Below are positions 50,234 to 58,841 of a DNA stretch of 64,000 bases, one piece after another (within the stretch, counting starts at the first letter, position 1; each line of letters starts with the position of its first letter). Origin of the DNA: Mageeibacillus indolicus UPII9-5 (lineage in GTDB: Bacteria > Bacillota > Clostridia > Saccharofermentanales > Fastidiosipilaceae); NCBI RefSeq assembly GCF_000025225.2, contig NC_013895.2, forward strand, positions 1,736,001 to 1,800,000. Reading direction: 5' to 3'. The notes under the pieces were generated by a model that was given only the letters and a program-made list of their open reading frames with translations, was not told the DNA's origin and made no database searches. The translations under genes were made by a program, and so were the position numbers.

Positions 50234-51571
50234 TGGTGTTTGCGGGAACATATCAACCGGCTGTACATCGCCTGCATGATAGCCAGCCTTCAGCAACAGA
50301 GCCATATCCCTAGCCAAGGTCGCCGGATTACATGAAACATATACAATTTTTGCCGGCCGAACCGTCGACAAAGCCTCGATAACCTCAGTAGCCAAACCCT
50401 TACGTGGCGGGTCTACCACCACTACATCCGGAGCCAGCCCTTCAGCCACCCATTGCGGTATTACGGTTTCCGCTTTACCGCAGACAAATGAAGCATTATG
50501 TATACCATTAACCTCGGCATTACGCTCAGCCATTTCAATCGCCGCCGGCACAATCTCCACTCCATAAACAAATTTTGCCCGCCGCGCCAAATACAGCGAG
50601 ATCGTCCCTATACCACAATAAGCATCGATAACCGTTTCATTACCCGACAAACCGGCCACCTCAAGCACAGTCTGATAGAGCTTTTCTGCCTGTAAAGTAT
50701 TTACTTGTAAAAAGCTTTGCCAAGAAACCATGAAAGTCAGACCTCCGATTGTTTCCCGATAACAGTCACAACCATAAAGCACCCTACTTTCATGCCCCAA
50801 AATAACGTTAGTTGCCTGACAGTTTTTGTTCATTATCAGCCCAGTCAAATTGGGAATAGCCGAAACTATTTCCTGTGTAACATCTATTTCTTCCGGTAAA
50901 ATCGCTCCATTAACGACAAAAATCACCATTATTTCACCGGTATGGAATCCGACTCTTACCCCAATATGGCGAAGCAAACCCCTACCGGTTTTTTCATCAT
51001 AAGCCGTCCAGCCGTGACGATTAATCACTTGAAGTACGGTTTGAATTGTCCGATCAATAATAGGCAGTTGAATTTTGTAATCAGCTACAGGGATAAACTT
51101 ATGCGAGTTTTGGCGATAAAAACCGCTGCAAAGATGACCAATTTTCCCAGCAATCGGGACTAAAGCTTTGTTGCGATAATGCCATGGCTCTTCCATACCT
51201 AAAGTATCTCTTACCGATATATCTCTAAGCTCCGGGAATTTCCCCAAGGTCCTCCGCACTTGGTCCTGCTTAAAAGTAAGTTGATACTGATAATTCAGAT
51301 GGGCCAAAGCTAAAGTTCCATCTCTCAGTTCGGAACTAACCTGAGCGCGACGGTCGGAGGTTGTATAGCGTTCAACCACTTTGGCGAAAGCATAGTTTTT
51401 TAAAGGACGCACTATCCGGGCCCGTACTCTTTCGGGGGGTAAGGCATCAGGCAAAAATAGTGGATAGCCATTGACCTTGGCCACTCCCAGCCCTTCGTGT
51501 GTCAAATCCTCTATTATAACGTCCATTTCTTGATTTTTAACCGGAGAATACAGGGAATTTTTGTTCGCCAT
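50195..51571 (-). CDS. rlmD: 23S rRNA (uracil-C5)-methyltransferase, RlmD/RlmCD type
   Basis: 458 residues. TRAM RNA-binding domain about residues 12-70; SAM site VIDAYCGIGTISLYLARRA; DPPRKGL; catalytic Cys in YVSCNPATLARD; closing MFPQTPHVESVVLMSRVD. It methylates a uracil of 23S rRNA (m5U1939, possibly also m5U747). The Fe-S cysteines usually found before the catalytic domain (CxxxxxCGGC) are absent here: that region reads LRDGTLALAHLNYQYQL. The last codons are copied downstream at least four times. Conserved chromosomal gene, the right boundary of the island. Confidence 0.9.
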   Translation of the reverse strand: MANKNSLYSPVKNQEMDVIIEDLTHEGLGVAKVNGYPLFLPDALPPERVRARIVRPLKNYAFAKVVERYTTSDRRAQVSSELRDGTLALAHLNYQYQLTFKQDQVRRTLGKFPELRDISVRDTLGMEEPWHYRNKALVPIAGKIGHLCSGFYRQNSHKFIPVADYKIQLPIIDRTIQTVLQVINRHGWTAYDEKTGRGLLRHIGVRVGFHTGEIMVIFVVNGAILPEEIDVTQEIVSAIPNLTGLIMNKNCQATNVILGHESRVLYGCDCYRETIGGLTFMVSWQSFLQVNTLQAEKLYQTVLEVAGLSGNETVIDAYCGIGTISLYLARRAKFVYGVEIVPAAIEMAERNAEVNGIHNASFVCGKAETVIPQWVAEGLAPDVVVVDPPRKGLATEVIEALSTVRPAKIVYVSCNPATLARDMALLLKAGYHAGDVQPVDMFPQTPHVESVVLMSRVD

Positions 51572-51714
51572 AGTGCCATCCTTTGCTGCTAGTTGCTGTT
51601 GATTCGCTAATCCACAAATATATCTTTATTTTACACTACCTCTTCCTCATAAAACAGCCGCGAGTCGAGCCTTCGTTCCCGGCCAGGACAGCTGCCGCTA
51701 GTTCACCATCCAGC

Positions 51715-51767
51715 AAAAAAATAGGCAGTGCCGACAACCCTCAAAGATGCTTTTTGCCGACACTGCC
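51715..51767 (-). terminator. Terminator of the purine permease gene
   Basis: GGCAGTG...TTGCC arms (51724-51737 with 51754-51767, including G-U pairs), followed on the minus strand by ATTTTTTT. Confidence 0.75.
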
Positions 51768-51790
51768 CGTATGAAATTTTTAGCTACATT

Positions 51791-53221
51791 TTACAGCAAA
51801 GAGAGAATGACAAAATTAAGGATGAACAGCGCTGTCGCTACCCATAAAATCGGATGTATGTCCTTCGCCTCTTTTTTAATCAACTTTATCAGGCAGTAAG
51901 ACATAAAGCCAAATGCGATTCCATAGGAGATGCTGTAAGCGAAGGCCATGAAAATAGCAGCGAAGAAGGCGGGAATTGCCTCAGTCAAGTCATGCCAGTC
52001 AATCTCTTTAAAAGCCGACATCATCATAACACCGACCATAACCAAGACAGGCGCGGTAGCCTCAGCCGGAACAATACCTACCATCGGAGCAATCAAGATG
52101 CTCAACGCGAACATTATCGCCGTCACCACCGAGGTCAAACCTGTGCGCCCACCAGCACCGATGCCGGCAGCAGATTCAACATAAGTAGTTGTATTGGAAG
52201 TACCGAAAACCGCACCGATAGAAGTAGCAATCGCATCGGCAAATAACGCGCGATCCATTTTCGTCTTAAAACCGGAAGACTCGAGCATTCTTTCCTCGTC
52301 TTCTACGCTAAAAATACCGGATACACGTCCGGTTCCAATAAATGTTCCAATCGTATCAAAGGTGTCAGACAGAGAAAAGGCAAAAATTGTCATCAAAATT
52401 TTAGGCAACTTTTCAATGTCCGTAAATAATGACTGAATACCAGGATTGCCGAATGCCGCTCCGAAAGTGACTCCCAATTCCGCAAAAGACTTACCGATAC
52501 CCGTTGAAACGCCGAAATTGGCCAAATTAGTAACTCCCATCGGTATACCTATCAAGGTAGTCGCGATAATTGAGATAATAACAGCACCTTTTACCTTAAG
52601 CACCAGTAAGAAAATTGAGATAACCAAACCGATCAAAGCTAATAAAACATGGGGCGTATTGAAATTGACCAAAGCCGGCACAGCGGAAGAGTTACCGATA
52701 ACCGTCGCATCGGCCGGTGTTTTGCCTAAAAATTGATAAGTTCCCGGATTTAAAGTAAAGCTGAATAATCCTGCGTTTTTCAAACCAATATAGGCGACAA
52801 ATACGCCGATACCAGCTCCGATGCCGTTCTGTAAATTGGTCGGGATCGAACTGATCAGCATTTTTCGAACTTTGGTGACGGTTATGAGAATGTTAATCAA
52901 GCCGCAAAGGAAAACCATAGCCATTGCTTCTTGCCATTTAAAGCCAAGGCCGAAACATACCGTGTAGGTGAAAAAAGCGTTAAGCCCCATACCTGCCGCT
53001 TGCGCATAAGGCACATTGGCAAAAAGTCCCATAACCAAGGTTCCTATGATCGCCGCAATAACGGTGGCCAAGAAAACACCGCCGGCCGGCATCCCGGTCT
53101 GACTCAAAATCGCAGGGTTAACAAAAAGTATGTACGACATCGCAAAAAATGTCGTCAATCCGGCTACTACCTCTCGCGAGAAAGTAGTACCATTTTCGCG
53201 TAAACGAAAAAACTTATCCAT
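51791..53221 (-). CDS. pbuG: Guanine/hypoxanthine permease, AzgA/PbuG type
   Basis: 476 residues, about 12-13 membrane segments. Opens FRLRENGTTFSREVVAGLTTFFAMSYI, as in AzgA/PbuG transporters, and keeps AAGMGLNAFFTYTV and the substrate-site SDTFDTIGT. It imports guanine and hypoxanthine with protons. AAAGGAGAG precedes ATG. The guanine-class riboswitch at 53295-53360 controls it, which also supports the substrate call. Confidence 0.9.
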   Translation of the reverse strand: MDKFFRLRENGTTFSREVVAGLTTFFAMSYILFVNPAILSQTGMPAGGVFLATVIAAIIGTLVMGLFANVPYAQAAGMGLNAFFTYTVCFGLGFKWQEAMAMVFLCGLINILITVTKVRKMLISSIPTNLQNGIGAGIGVFVAYIGLKNAGLFSFTLNPGTYQFLGKTPADATVIGNSSAVPALVNFNTPHVLLALIGLVISIFLLVLKVKGAVIISIIATTLIGIPMGVTNLANFGVSTGIGKSFAELGVTFGAAFGNPGIQSLFTDIEKLPKILMTIFAFSLSDTFDTIGTFIGTGRVSGIFSVEDEERMLESSGFKTKMDRALFADAIATSIGAVFGTSNTTTYVESAAGIGAGGRTGLTSVVTAIMFALSILIAPMVGIVPAEATAPVLVMVGVMMMSAFKEIDWHDLTEAIPAFFAAIFMAFAYSISYGIAFGFMSYCLIKLIKKEAKDIHPILWVATALFILNFVILSLL

Positions 53222-53294
53222 TCAAACTCTCCTTTTGCCGTCGTGGCGGTGAAATAATATTCATCAAAACGCACAATACAAAAGAAAAGCTGAA

Positions 53295-53360
53295 CCAATA
53301 GTCGAACGAGACTTGGCGTTCGGTAGAAACTTTGGGACCGTGCTTCCCAGATTATATTGG
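53295..53360 (-). promoter_or_regulatory. Guanine-class purine riboswitch
   Basis: P1 CCAATA/TATTGG; P2 TGGGA/TCCCA; P3 GAACG/CGTTC. Junctions TAATC, GTTTCTACC and GACTA match the purine aptamer. The specificity base (position 74 in xpt numbering) is C, predicting guanine/hypoxanthine rather than adenine. It lies 74 bases upstream of the purine permease. A downstream terminator is not obvious, so the expression platform is undefined. Confidence 0.9.
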
Positions 53361-53571
53361 CAATTTTTCATGAATATGGAACATATTCTAGCAGCAATTA
53401 CATTCAGACGCAAGCAGGTATGTTTCAAATTCAGTTATATTTCAAATTGTGATGTGTTTTAAAATGCAGAGGTTATTTTTCCTGTGGCACGCAATATTTT
53501 ACGGCCAACCAGTAACCTCGCATACTCAGCCATGTAACGTTTCCTACCCAAAATTATGGTAAAATTCAACT

Positions 53572-54549
53572 ATGAAAAAGCGAAATTCACCCAACCGACT
53601 TCAGATCACAGATGTTCAGACGACACCGCCCGTTCGTAATAATCATACTGCAAGCAGGCACCGGCATCGTTTAGTCCGTAGCCGATATCGGCGCATAGTT
53701 TATTTAAGTGGCGCCTGCATCACACTTCTCGTTCTGGCAGTGTTGTGGCTAATGGGCTCAGCCCACGGCGTTACCGAACCTTCCTTCGGCAACAGTACTT
53801 TGCCTTTGCCGCCAGAAGTTCAGGCACGGTTGCAACGTGAACAGCGTCGTCCCAGCCCCTCTTCACCCACCAGCGCCAACGCGGCTGACAGCGACAACGG
53901 CGATACCAATGATGCCAACGCGGCCGGATCTGGATCAAGGTCTGGATCAAAGGACGATTCAATATCCGCGCCAGGTTCAGCGTCCGGCGACAAGTCCGGA
54001 ACAAAGGGGCAGATCGACTATCCTCACAAAGTTTTCCCCGAAAAAGAGTTGCCGATTTTACATGCACCTCGCACCTCAGTTCGGGCTATGCAAGCCTTTG
54101 CTAAGTCGAGAAATGCTGCTCCTCTATTTGTCAAACTTGCGCCGAAATTTTTTACTCTGGCCACAAAAGCCGGAGTTGATCCCTTGGTTGCCTACTGCCA
54201 AGCTGCTTTAGAAACCAATTTCATGCATTTCACCGGAGTGGTAACCGCCGACCATCACAATCCCTGCGGTTTGAAAACCACTGTAGGCGGCGGCGATAAA
54301 GAAAAAGCCGCTCATACAGTTTTCCCAGACTGGGATACAGGGATCCGTGCCCAAGTTGAACATCTTGCCTTATACGCCGGAGCAGAAGGCTATCCGTTAG
54401 GACCTGCACACACCGCTGACCCAAGGCATTTTGCTTATTTGCACGGCAAAGCACCCATGGTAGAAGATCTAAGCCGCAGGTGGGCACCAGCAGCCGATTA
54501 CGGCCAACTGATTCGCGGTTTAATGGAACAAGCCAACAGCTTTAACTAA
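53572..54549 (+). CDS. Membrane-anchored glucosaminidase-like cell-wall protein
   Basis: 325 residues. A basic cytosolic start (to about 42), one membrane segment (YLSGACITLLVLAVLWLMG), a low-complexity Ser/Asp/Asn/Ala linker (about 90-150), and an extracellular domain (about 165-325). The domain has AYCQAALETNFMHFTG with a candidate catalytic Glu, and NPCGLK...FPDWDTGIRAQVEHLALYAG, as in Bax/FlgJ-type N-acetylglucosaminidases. It probably cuts peptidoglycan. Divergent from pbuG. Enzyme activity is inferred. Confidence 0.8.
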   Translation: MKKRNSPNRLQITDVQTTPPVRNNHTASRHRHRLVRSRYRRIVYLSGACITLLVLAVLWLMGSAHGVTEPSFGNSTLPLPPEVQARLQREQRRPSPSSPTSANAADSDNGDTNDANAAGSGSRSGSKDDSISAPGSASGDKSGTKGQIDYPHKVFPEKELPILHAPRTSVRAMQAFAKSRNAAPLFVKLAPKFFTLATKAGVDPLVAYCQAALETNFMHFTGVVTADHHNPCGLKTTVGGGDKEKAAHTVFPDWDTGIRAQVEHLALYAGAEGYPLGPAHTADPRHFAYLHGKAPMVEDLSRRWAPAADYGQLIRGLMEQANSFN

Positions 54550-54697
54550 ATTTTACCGCCTTATTTTATCGTGATATAATCAAGGAGTTTCTAGGCAGAA
54601 CTAAGATTTGCTACGGCTACGTACGGCGAACTTATTGAACAATCTATCGATAAATTATATTTAAGTTGATAAATTATATTGAAGGAATTGCAAGTAT

Positions 54698-56062
54698 ATG
54701 TATCATATTTCACCATCTCGCAAAATCGCCTTATCCTTCTTCCTAATTATTGTAGCAGGCTCAATCCTCCTGTATCTGCCTTGGCTACAACAACCCGGAC
54801 AACATGTAAGCTTTTTAGATTGTTTTTTTACTGCAACCAGTGCTACATGTGTTACCGGACTAAGCAGCGTAACCATTGCCACGGCATTCAATAACTGGGG
54901 ACATCTGGTAATCATGCTGTTAATTCAATTCGGTGGCCTTGGCTTTATGACAATTATGGCCGGTTTCATTCTTCTGTTGAAAAACCGTATTTCTCTGACC
55001 CAACAATTAGCCGTGCGTGATCTACTCAATCGCCGCGGCCTGTTCAACATCAACTCTTTTCTAAAAGAAATCGTCTTGATCACTATTTTTATTGAAAGTT
55101 TCGGTGCTGTCTTTATGAGCATCGCCCTGATACCCCAGTTCGGAATTTTACACGGAATCTGGCAGGCCGTTTTTCTGGCTGTAAGTGCTTTTTGCAACGC
55201 CGGATTTGATATATTGGGCTCAACAAGCCTGATCGCTTACCGCGACAACTGGCTAATTTGTGGTATAGTCATGCTTTTGATCACTATCGGCGGCATCGGT
55301 TTCGCGGTCTGGTACGATGTAAAAGAATACTATGCTAATTTACGTCTGCGTCGGCAAAAAGAGCTGCCGCGCAGAGCTTGGCAATCACTTTCCACCCATT
55401 CCCAAATCGCCCTCATCGCTTCCGCAGTTTTAATTGTCCTTCCCGCCTTGCTTATTTTGCTACAAGAAACCACCAATCCCAAGACCTTAGCCGGCGAAAC
55501 TTACGGTGGCAAAATATTGCAAGCCTTGTTCCAGTCAGTCACCTTGCGGACCGCCGGTTTTGCTTCCGTAGATATCGGTTCACTAACCTCGGCCACCAAA
55601 TTGCTCATGTTACCGGTTATGTTCATCGGCGGCTCCCCCGGCGGCACAGCAGGCGGAATAAAAACCACCACCGCCGTTTTAATCTTCTGCTTTATAATCA
55701 GCCTTATAAAAAATCGTGCCCATGTTTCGATATTCAAGCGTACAATACCTACCGCCCTCCTTCACAAAAGCTTGGCTGTTGGTGGAATCAGTGTGGTATT
55801 TTTGAGTATCAGCATATATTTATTAAGCTTAACCGAAACTGCTCCGATCTTCGATTTGGCATTTGAGGCTGTCAGTGCTTTAGCGACGGTTGGCCTGAGC
55901 ACCGGTATCACCGCCACTTTGAGTGGTTGGGGGAAATTAATCATTATCATTCTGATGTTTGCCGGACGCATCGGTATCGTTACCCTGATTTTTTCTCTCA
56001 TTGATCCGTCTGAAGTCGTCAGCCGCCGCCAATACCCGTCCGGGCACGTTTTGGTCGGTTAA
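54698..56062 (+). CDS. ktrB: TrkH/KtrB potassium uptake membrane subunit
   Basis: 454 residues with four membrane-pore-membrane repeats. The selectivity segments each keep a glycine: TSATCVTGLSSV, SAFCNAGFDILGS, VTLRTAGFASVDI and SALATVGLSTG. It transports K+ (often with Na+) across the membrane, gated by the RCK protein encoded next. AAGGA precedes ATG. The gap of about 90 bp to ktrA suggests one transcript. Confidence 0.9.
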   Translation: MYHISPSRKIALSFFLIIVAGSILLYLPWLQQPGQHVSFLDCFFTATSATCVTGLSSVTIATAFNNWGHLVIMLLIQFGGLGFMTIMAGFILLLKNRISLTQQLAVRDLLNRRGLFNINSFLKEIVLITIFIESFGAVFMSIALIPQFGILHGIWQAVFLAVSAFCNAGFDILGSTSLIAYRDNWLICGIVMLLITIGGIGFAVWYDVKEYYANLRLRRQKELPRRAWQSLSTHSQIALIASAVLIVLPALLILLQETTNPKTLAGETYGGKILQALFQSVTLRTAGFASVDIGSLTSATKLLMLPVMFIGGSPGGTAGGIKTTTAVLIFCFIISLIKNRAHVSIFKRTIPTALLHKSLAVGGISVVFLSISIYLLSLTETAPIFDLAFEAVSALATVGLSTGITATLSGWGKLIIIILMFAGRIGIVTLIFSLIDPSEVVSRRQYPSGHVLVG

Positions 56063-56153
56063 ACGCCGGGAGATTCATACGCAACAAACTGTCGCCTTGA
56101 CCTCCTCCCATCGCCCGCAATCTTACAAAACATAGAAAGTTTAAGGAGATATT

Positions 56154-56813
56154 ATGAAAAGAAATAAATTATACGGTGTTCTCGGCTTAGGAGTTTTCGG
56201 ATCCACCATTGCCCAGACCTTGGCCGAAAAAGGCTATGAAGTGATTGCCGTAGATAAAGAAGTCGCCTGCGTCGATCGTCTAGCCGAGTCCGTTGCCCAA
56301 GCCAATATAGCCGATATTACCGACATCGAGCAATTGAGGGAAATAGGGATCGGCAACTGTGATATTGTTGTCGTAGCGGTAAGTTCACAATTGGAAGTCA
56401 GCCTTATGGCGATTCTTAATTTACAGGAGTTAGGCATCCCTTATATTTTAGCCAAAGCCAAAAATAAAAAAGCCGTGCAAATACTCACCCGCATCGGAGT
56501 TAACAAGGTGGTAAGACCTGAACACGATATGGGTGAACGAGTGGCCAAATCGTTGATGTCCCAAAATATAATTGATGTCATTGATTTGGATGAAAATTAC
56601 AGTATTGTCGAGATGCATCTGCCGAACAGCTGGGTTGGACATTCGATAATTGACCTCGACGTACGCAACAAATACGGAATAAATATTCTCGGCATACGTG
56701 AGCCTGATGATACGGCTCTGACGATTAACTTTGATATTCATAAACCGCTTGCCGCAGATATCACACTTTATGTTATCGCCCCCACCGCAAAATTGAACAA
56801 ATTTAATTTCTGA
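56154..56813 (+). CDS. ktrA: TrkA/KtrA regulatory RCK subunit
   Basis: 219 residues: N-terminal Rossmann RCK domain with VLGLGVFGSTIAQTLAEKGYEVIAVDK (GxGxxG plus the acidic residue) and a C-terminal RCK_C domain (from about 140) that usually binds c-di-AMP or other ligands. AAGGAG precedes ATG. Forms the gating ring of KtrB. Gene order ktrB-ktrA. Confidence 0.9.
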   Translation: MKRNKLYGVLGLGVFGSTIAQTLAEKGYEVIAVDKEVACVDRLAESVAQANIADITDIEQLREIGIGNCDIVVVAVSSQLEVSLMAILNLQELGIPYILAKAKNKKAVQILTRIGVNKVVRPEHDMGERVAKSLMSQNIIDVIDLDENYSIVEMHLPNSWVGHSIIDLDVRNKYGINILGIREPDDTALTINFDIHKPLAADITLYVIAPTAKLNKFNF

Positions 56814-56939
56814 TCGAACAAAATATTAACCTTATTCGGGGTAATAAATGCTGACAGTTGCCTTGTTAACTCGTTTGCGCCCACTTTTCATCGCAAAATG
56901 TGAAAAAATCTCAACATTTTTTCCGTTTTGCCACAAATC

Positions 56940-56968
56940 TTGTTGATTTCTTCATCAAAGTGTGATAA
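56940..56968 (+). promoter_or_regulatory. Promoter of the secreted-protein gene
   Basis: TTGTTG (56940-56945), 17-base spacer, TGATAA (56963-56968), about 50 bases before the start codon. Confidence 0.5.
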
Positions 56969-57020
56969 ATTATGTGTAACAAATGATTCTTCGCATTTAC
57001 AAATTCTAGGAGGAATAATT

Positions 57021-58151
57021 ATGAACAAAGGATTAAAAGTATTGTCAGCCGTATTGACAATGTCCATGGTTCTTGCTTCCGGCGTTTTCGCTGTTGATGC
57101 AGAATGGAAAAAGGATGAGCTCAATCTCCTGAAGGACTACGGTTTTGCTATGCCGACCGAAACCAAAGAAGTCAAGAAGGACGTTCTCTACAAAGAACTC
57201 GTTGACGACGATTTCAAAGCTTCTCTCAAGGAGTACGACAAGGCTTTGTCATCTGTTACTACTGATGCCCAAACCATCCAAGCCTTGGGCGACGCACGTT
57301 GCCACGCTCAGTTCGATCTCGATTCTGCCAACAACCAAATTCTGGCAACCCGTAAATTCATGGAGTTGGCCGGCAAAGGCTTCAAGAAATACGATGCTGT
57401 TTTAACTTACAAAGCTGCTAACGCAGATAAAACCGCTTTGGAAGATGCTACTGCAGCAGTGAACGGAAAAACACTTTTCAAAGTTGATGCTGACAAGTTG
57501 GATAAACTCGTAAAAGATAATGCCAAACTTGTCAAAGCTGCTCCTGCTGATAATGCCGATAAAAAATTTGAGAAATGGTTAGACACAACTGCAAATGTAA
57601 ACTTTAAAGATCTCGGAATCGACTTACCTGGTAGCGAATCCAATGGCAAAAAGTTGGAAGCAAACGTTAAAGCAATCAAAGATTTGAGCGAAAAAGTCAC
57701 AAAACCAGCATATGGCAAAGTAATTGAAAACGTGTCAAAATACGAGGACAGAAGCTCTGCTGACACCGTTGTTTCTAACCTTACCACCAAAGCTAAAGTA
57801 TCTGCCGCTAAGATCAACCTGATCAACGATTTGGCTGAAAAGTACAAAGTAACCCTGCGTGCTTGCTCCTTAGCCGACTACACCGCTAAAGTACCCGGCA
57901 AAGCCGCTGCTAAGAAAGATGCTGCTAAGAAAGACGATGTCCCGAACACCGCTTCTTACTTCACCATCTATGTACCGACCTGTGAATTTGCTGCTCCTGC
58001 TGTAAAATACTACGGTGCTGCTCAAGTTTACGAAAAAGCTCTTCGTCGTCCTTTGGTTTGCAAGAAAGTTGAAACCAAGACTGTTGAAGTTCCGAGATTC
58101 ACCTTTGATGAACTCACCGCTTACGATGTAGCTTGCTGCTGCTGCAAATAA
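57021..58151 (+). CDS. Secreted protein with C-terminal Cys cluster
   Basis: 376 residues from ATG 57021, after AGGAGG. A clear signal peptide (MNKGLKVLSAVLTMSMVLAS, cleavage after about residue 25) and then a helical, Lys/Asp/Ala-rich body with no membrane segment. A KAAAKKDAAKKDD linker precedes a C-terminal domain ending AYDVACCCCK. Strong ribosome site, its own promoter and a good terminator suggest high expression. I find no family. Tandem cysteines at the end could bind metal or form disulfides; the copper ATPase gene lies next door on the other strand. Confidence 0.8.
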   Translation: MNKGLKVLSAVLTMSMVLASGVFAVDAEWKKDELNLLKDYGFAMPTETKEVKKDVLYKELVDDDFKASLKEYDKALSSVTTDAQTIQALGDARCHAQFDLDSANNQILATRKFMELAGKGFKKYDAVLTYKAANADKTALEDATAAVNGKTLFKVDADKLDKLVKDNAKLVKAAPADNADKKFEKWLDTTANVNFKDLGIDLPGSESNGKKLEANVKAIKDLSEKVTKPAYGKVIENVSKYEDRSSADTVVSNLTTKAKVSAAKINLINDLAEKYKVTLRACSLADYTAKVPGKAAAKKDAAKKDDVPNTASYFTIYVPTCEFAAPAVKYYGAAQVYEKALRRPLVCKKVETKTVEVPRFTFDELTAYDVACCCCK

Positions 58152-58174
58152 TCCCATATCTGACAAAGTTAATG

Positions 58175-58210
58175 AAAGCACCTTCTCAATTAAAGAGAGG
58201 GTGCTTTTTT
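58175..58210 (+). terminator. Terminator of the secreted-protein gene
   Basis: AAAGCACC...GGTGCTTTTTT hairpin with inner CTC/GAG pairing and a six-T tail, 23 bases past the stop. Confidence 0.9.
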
Positions 58211-58292
58211 GTAAGGACTTTTTAGAAGATGACGCTTTTACGGCAACTCTCGACACAGTAACTCTCTTCTAAGGTAGCTCTCGTTCTTGTTC

Positions 58293-58841
58293 TCACTCTC
58301 CCTCTCGCGCCTCAGTTACCACTTTCTGATATGCTAATCTAGCCTGCCCGTCTGCCAAATATATAACGCCGCAGTACACATAGCCACGTGTGGACAACAG
58401 TTTTTGCATAATTTTATTATCGCGGTGTGTATCAACTCTTATATTCTTTGCGCCCTGTTCGCTGTACTCAAAAACCGCATTAAAAACTCCCCGCCGTTTA
58501 CCGTTGCTGGCCAACCTATGCACCACCACATAAGGATCAGAATTTAGCCAAGCTCCGGATTCAATTCTCGCATAAGTCGGATCTGGGCCTTGCAATAAAG
58601 AAAAAGTTCCGCAAACTGCACCACCCGTGTCAACGACGACAAAACTGTTACCATTAACCATATCTTGCCATAGAGTGCTCGGCAAAGGATGCGTGTCCCC
58701 CCATTGATTCGGGTTACCGTTTTTTTTCATTATCCCTCGGGCAACGACAAAAGTCTTCTCAATCTCCGGCTGATCATCTATCTGCGCTGGCCTAATATAT
58801 AAGCCATTTTCAGCCTTCCACAGTCCTCCTACCACCTTCAT
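58293..58841 (-). CDS. GNAT-like acetyltransferase coupled to copA
   Basis: 182 residues from ATG 58841, which shares ATGA with the CopA stop, so translation is coupled. IRPAQIDDQPEIEKTFVVARGIMKKNG.P.QWG and the R-x-x-x-V-x-x-x-x-E-Y..G.KNIRVDTH..N..MQ pattern fit a GNAT group with a modified acetyl-CoA loop (ASNGKRRGVFNAV). Longer upstream frame lies within copA. Substrate unknown. Confidence 0.75.
   Translation of the reverse strand: MKVVGGLWKAENGLYIRPAQIDDQPEIEKTFVVARGIMKKNGNPNQWGDTHPLPSTLWQDMVNGNSFVVVDTGGAVCGTFSLLQGPDPTYARIESGAWLNSDPYVVVHRLASNGKRRGVFNAVFEYSEQGAKNIRVDTHRDNKIMQKLLSTRGYVYCGVIYLADGQARLAYQKVVTEAREGE

Noticed and set aside
53222-53294. Terminator as the riboswitch expression platform
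   Set aside because: I could not find a convincing hairpin with a U run between aptamer and start codon, so I leave the mechanism open.
54550-54697. c-di-AMP (ydaO-type) riboswitch before ktrB
   Set aside because: Potassium genes often have one, but the 150-bp leader shows none of the conserved core I would expect.
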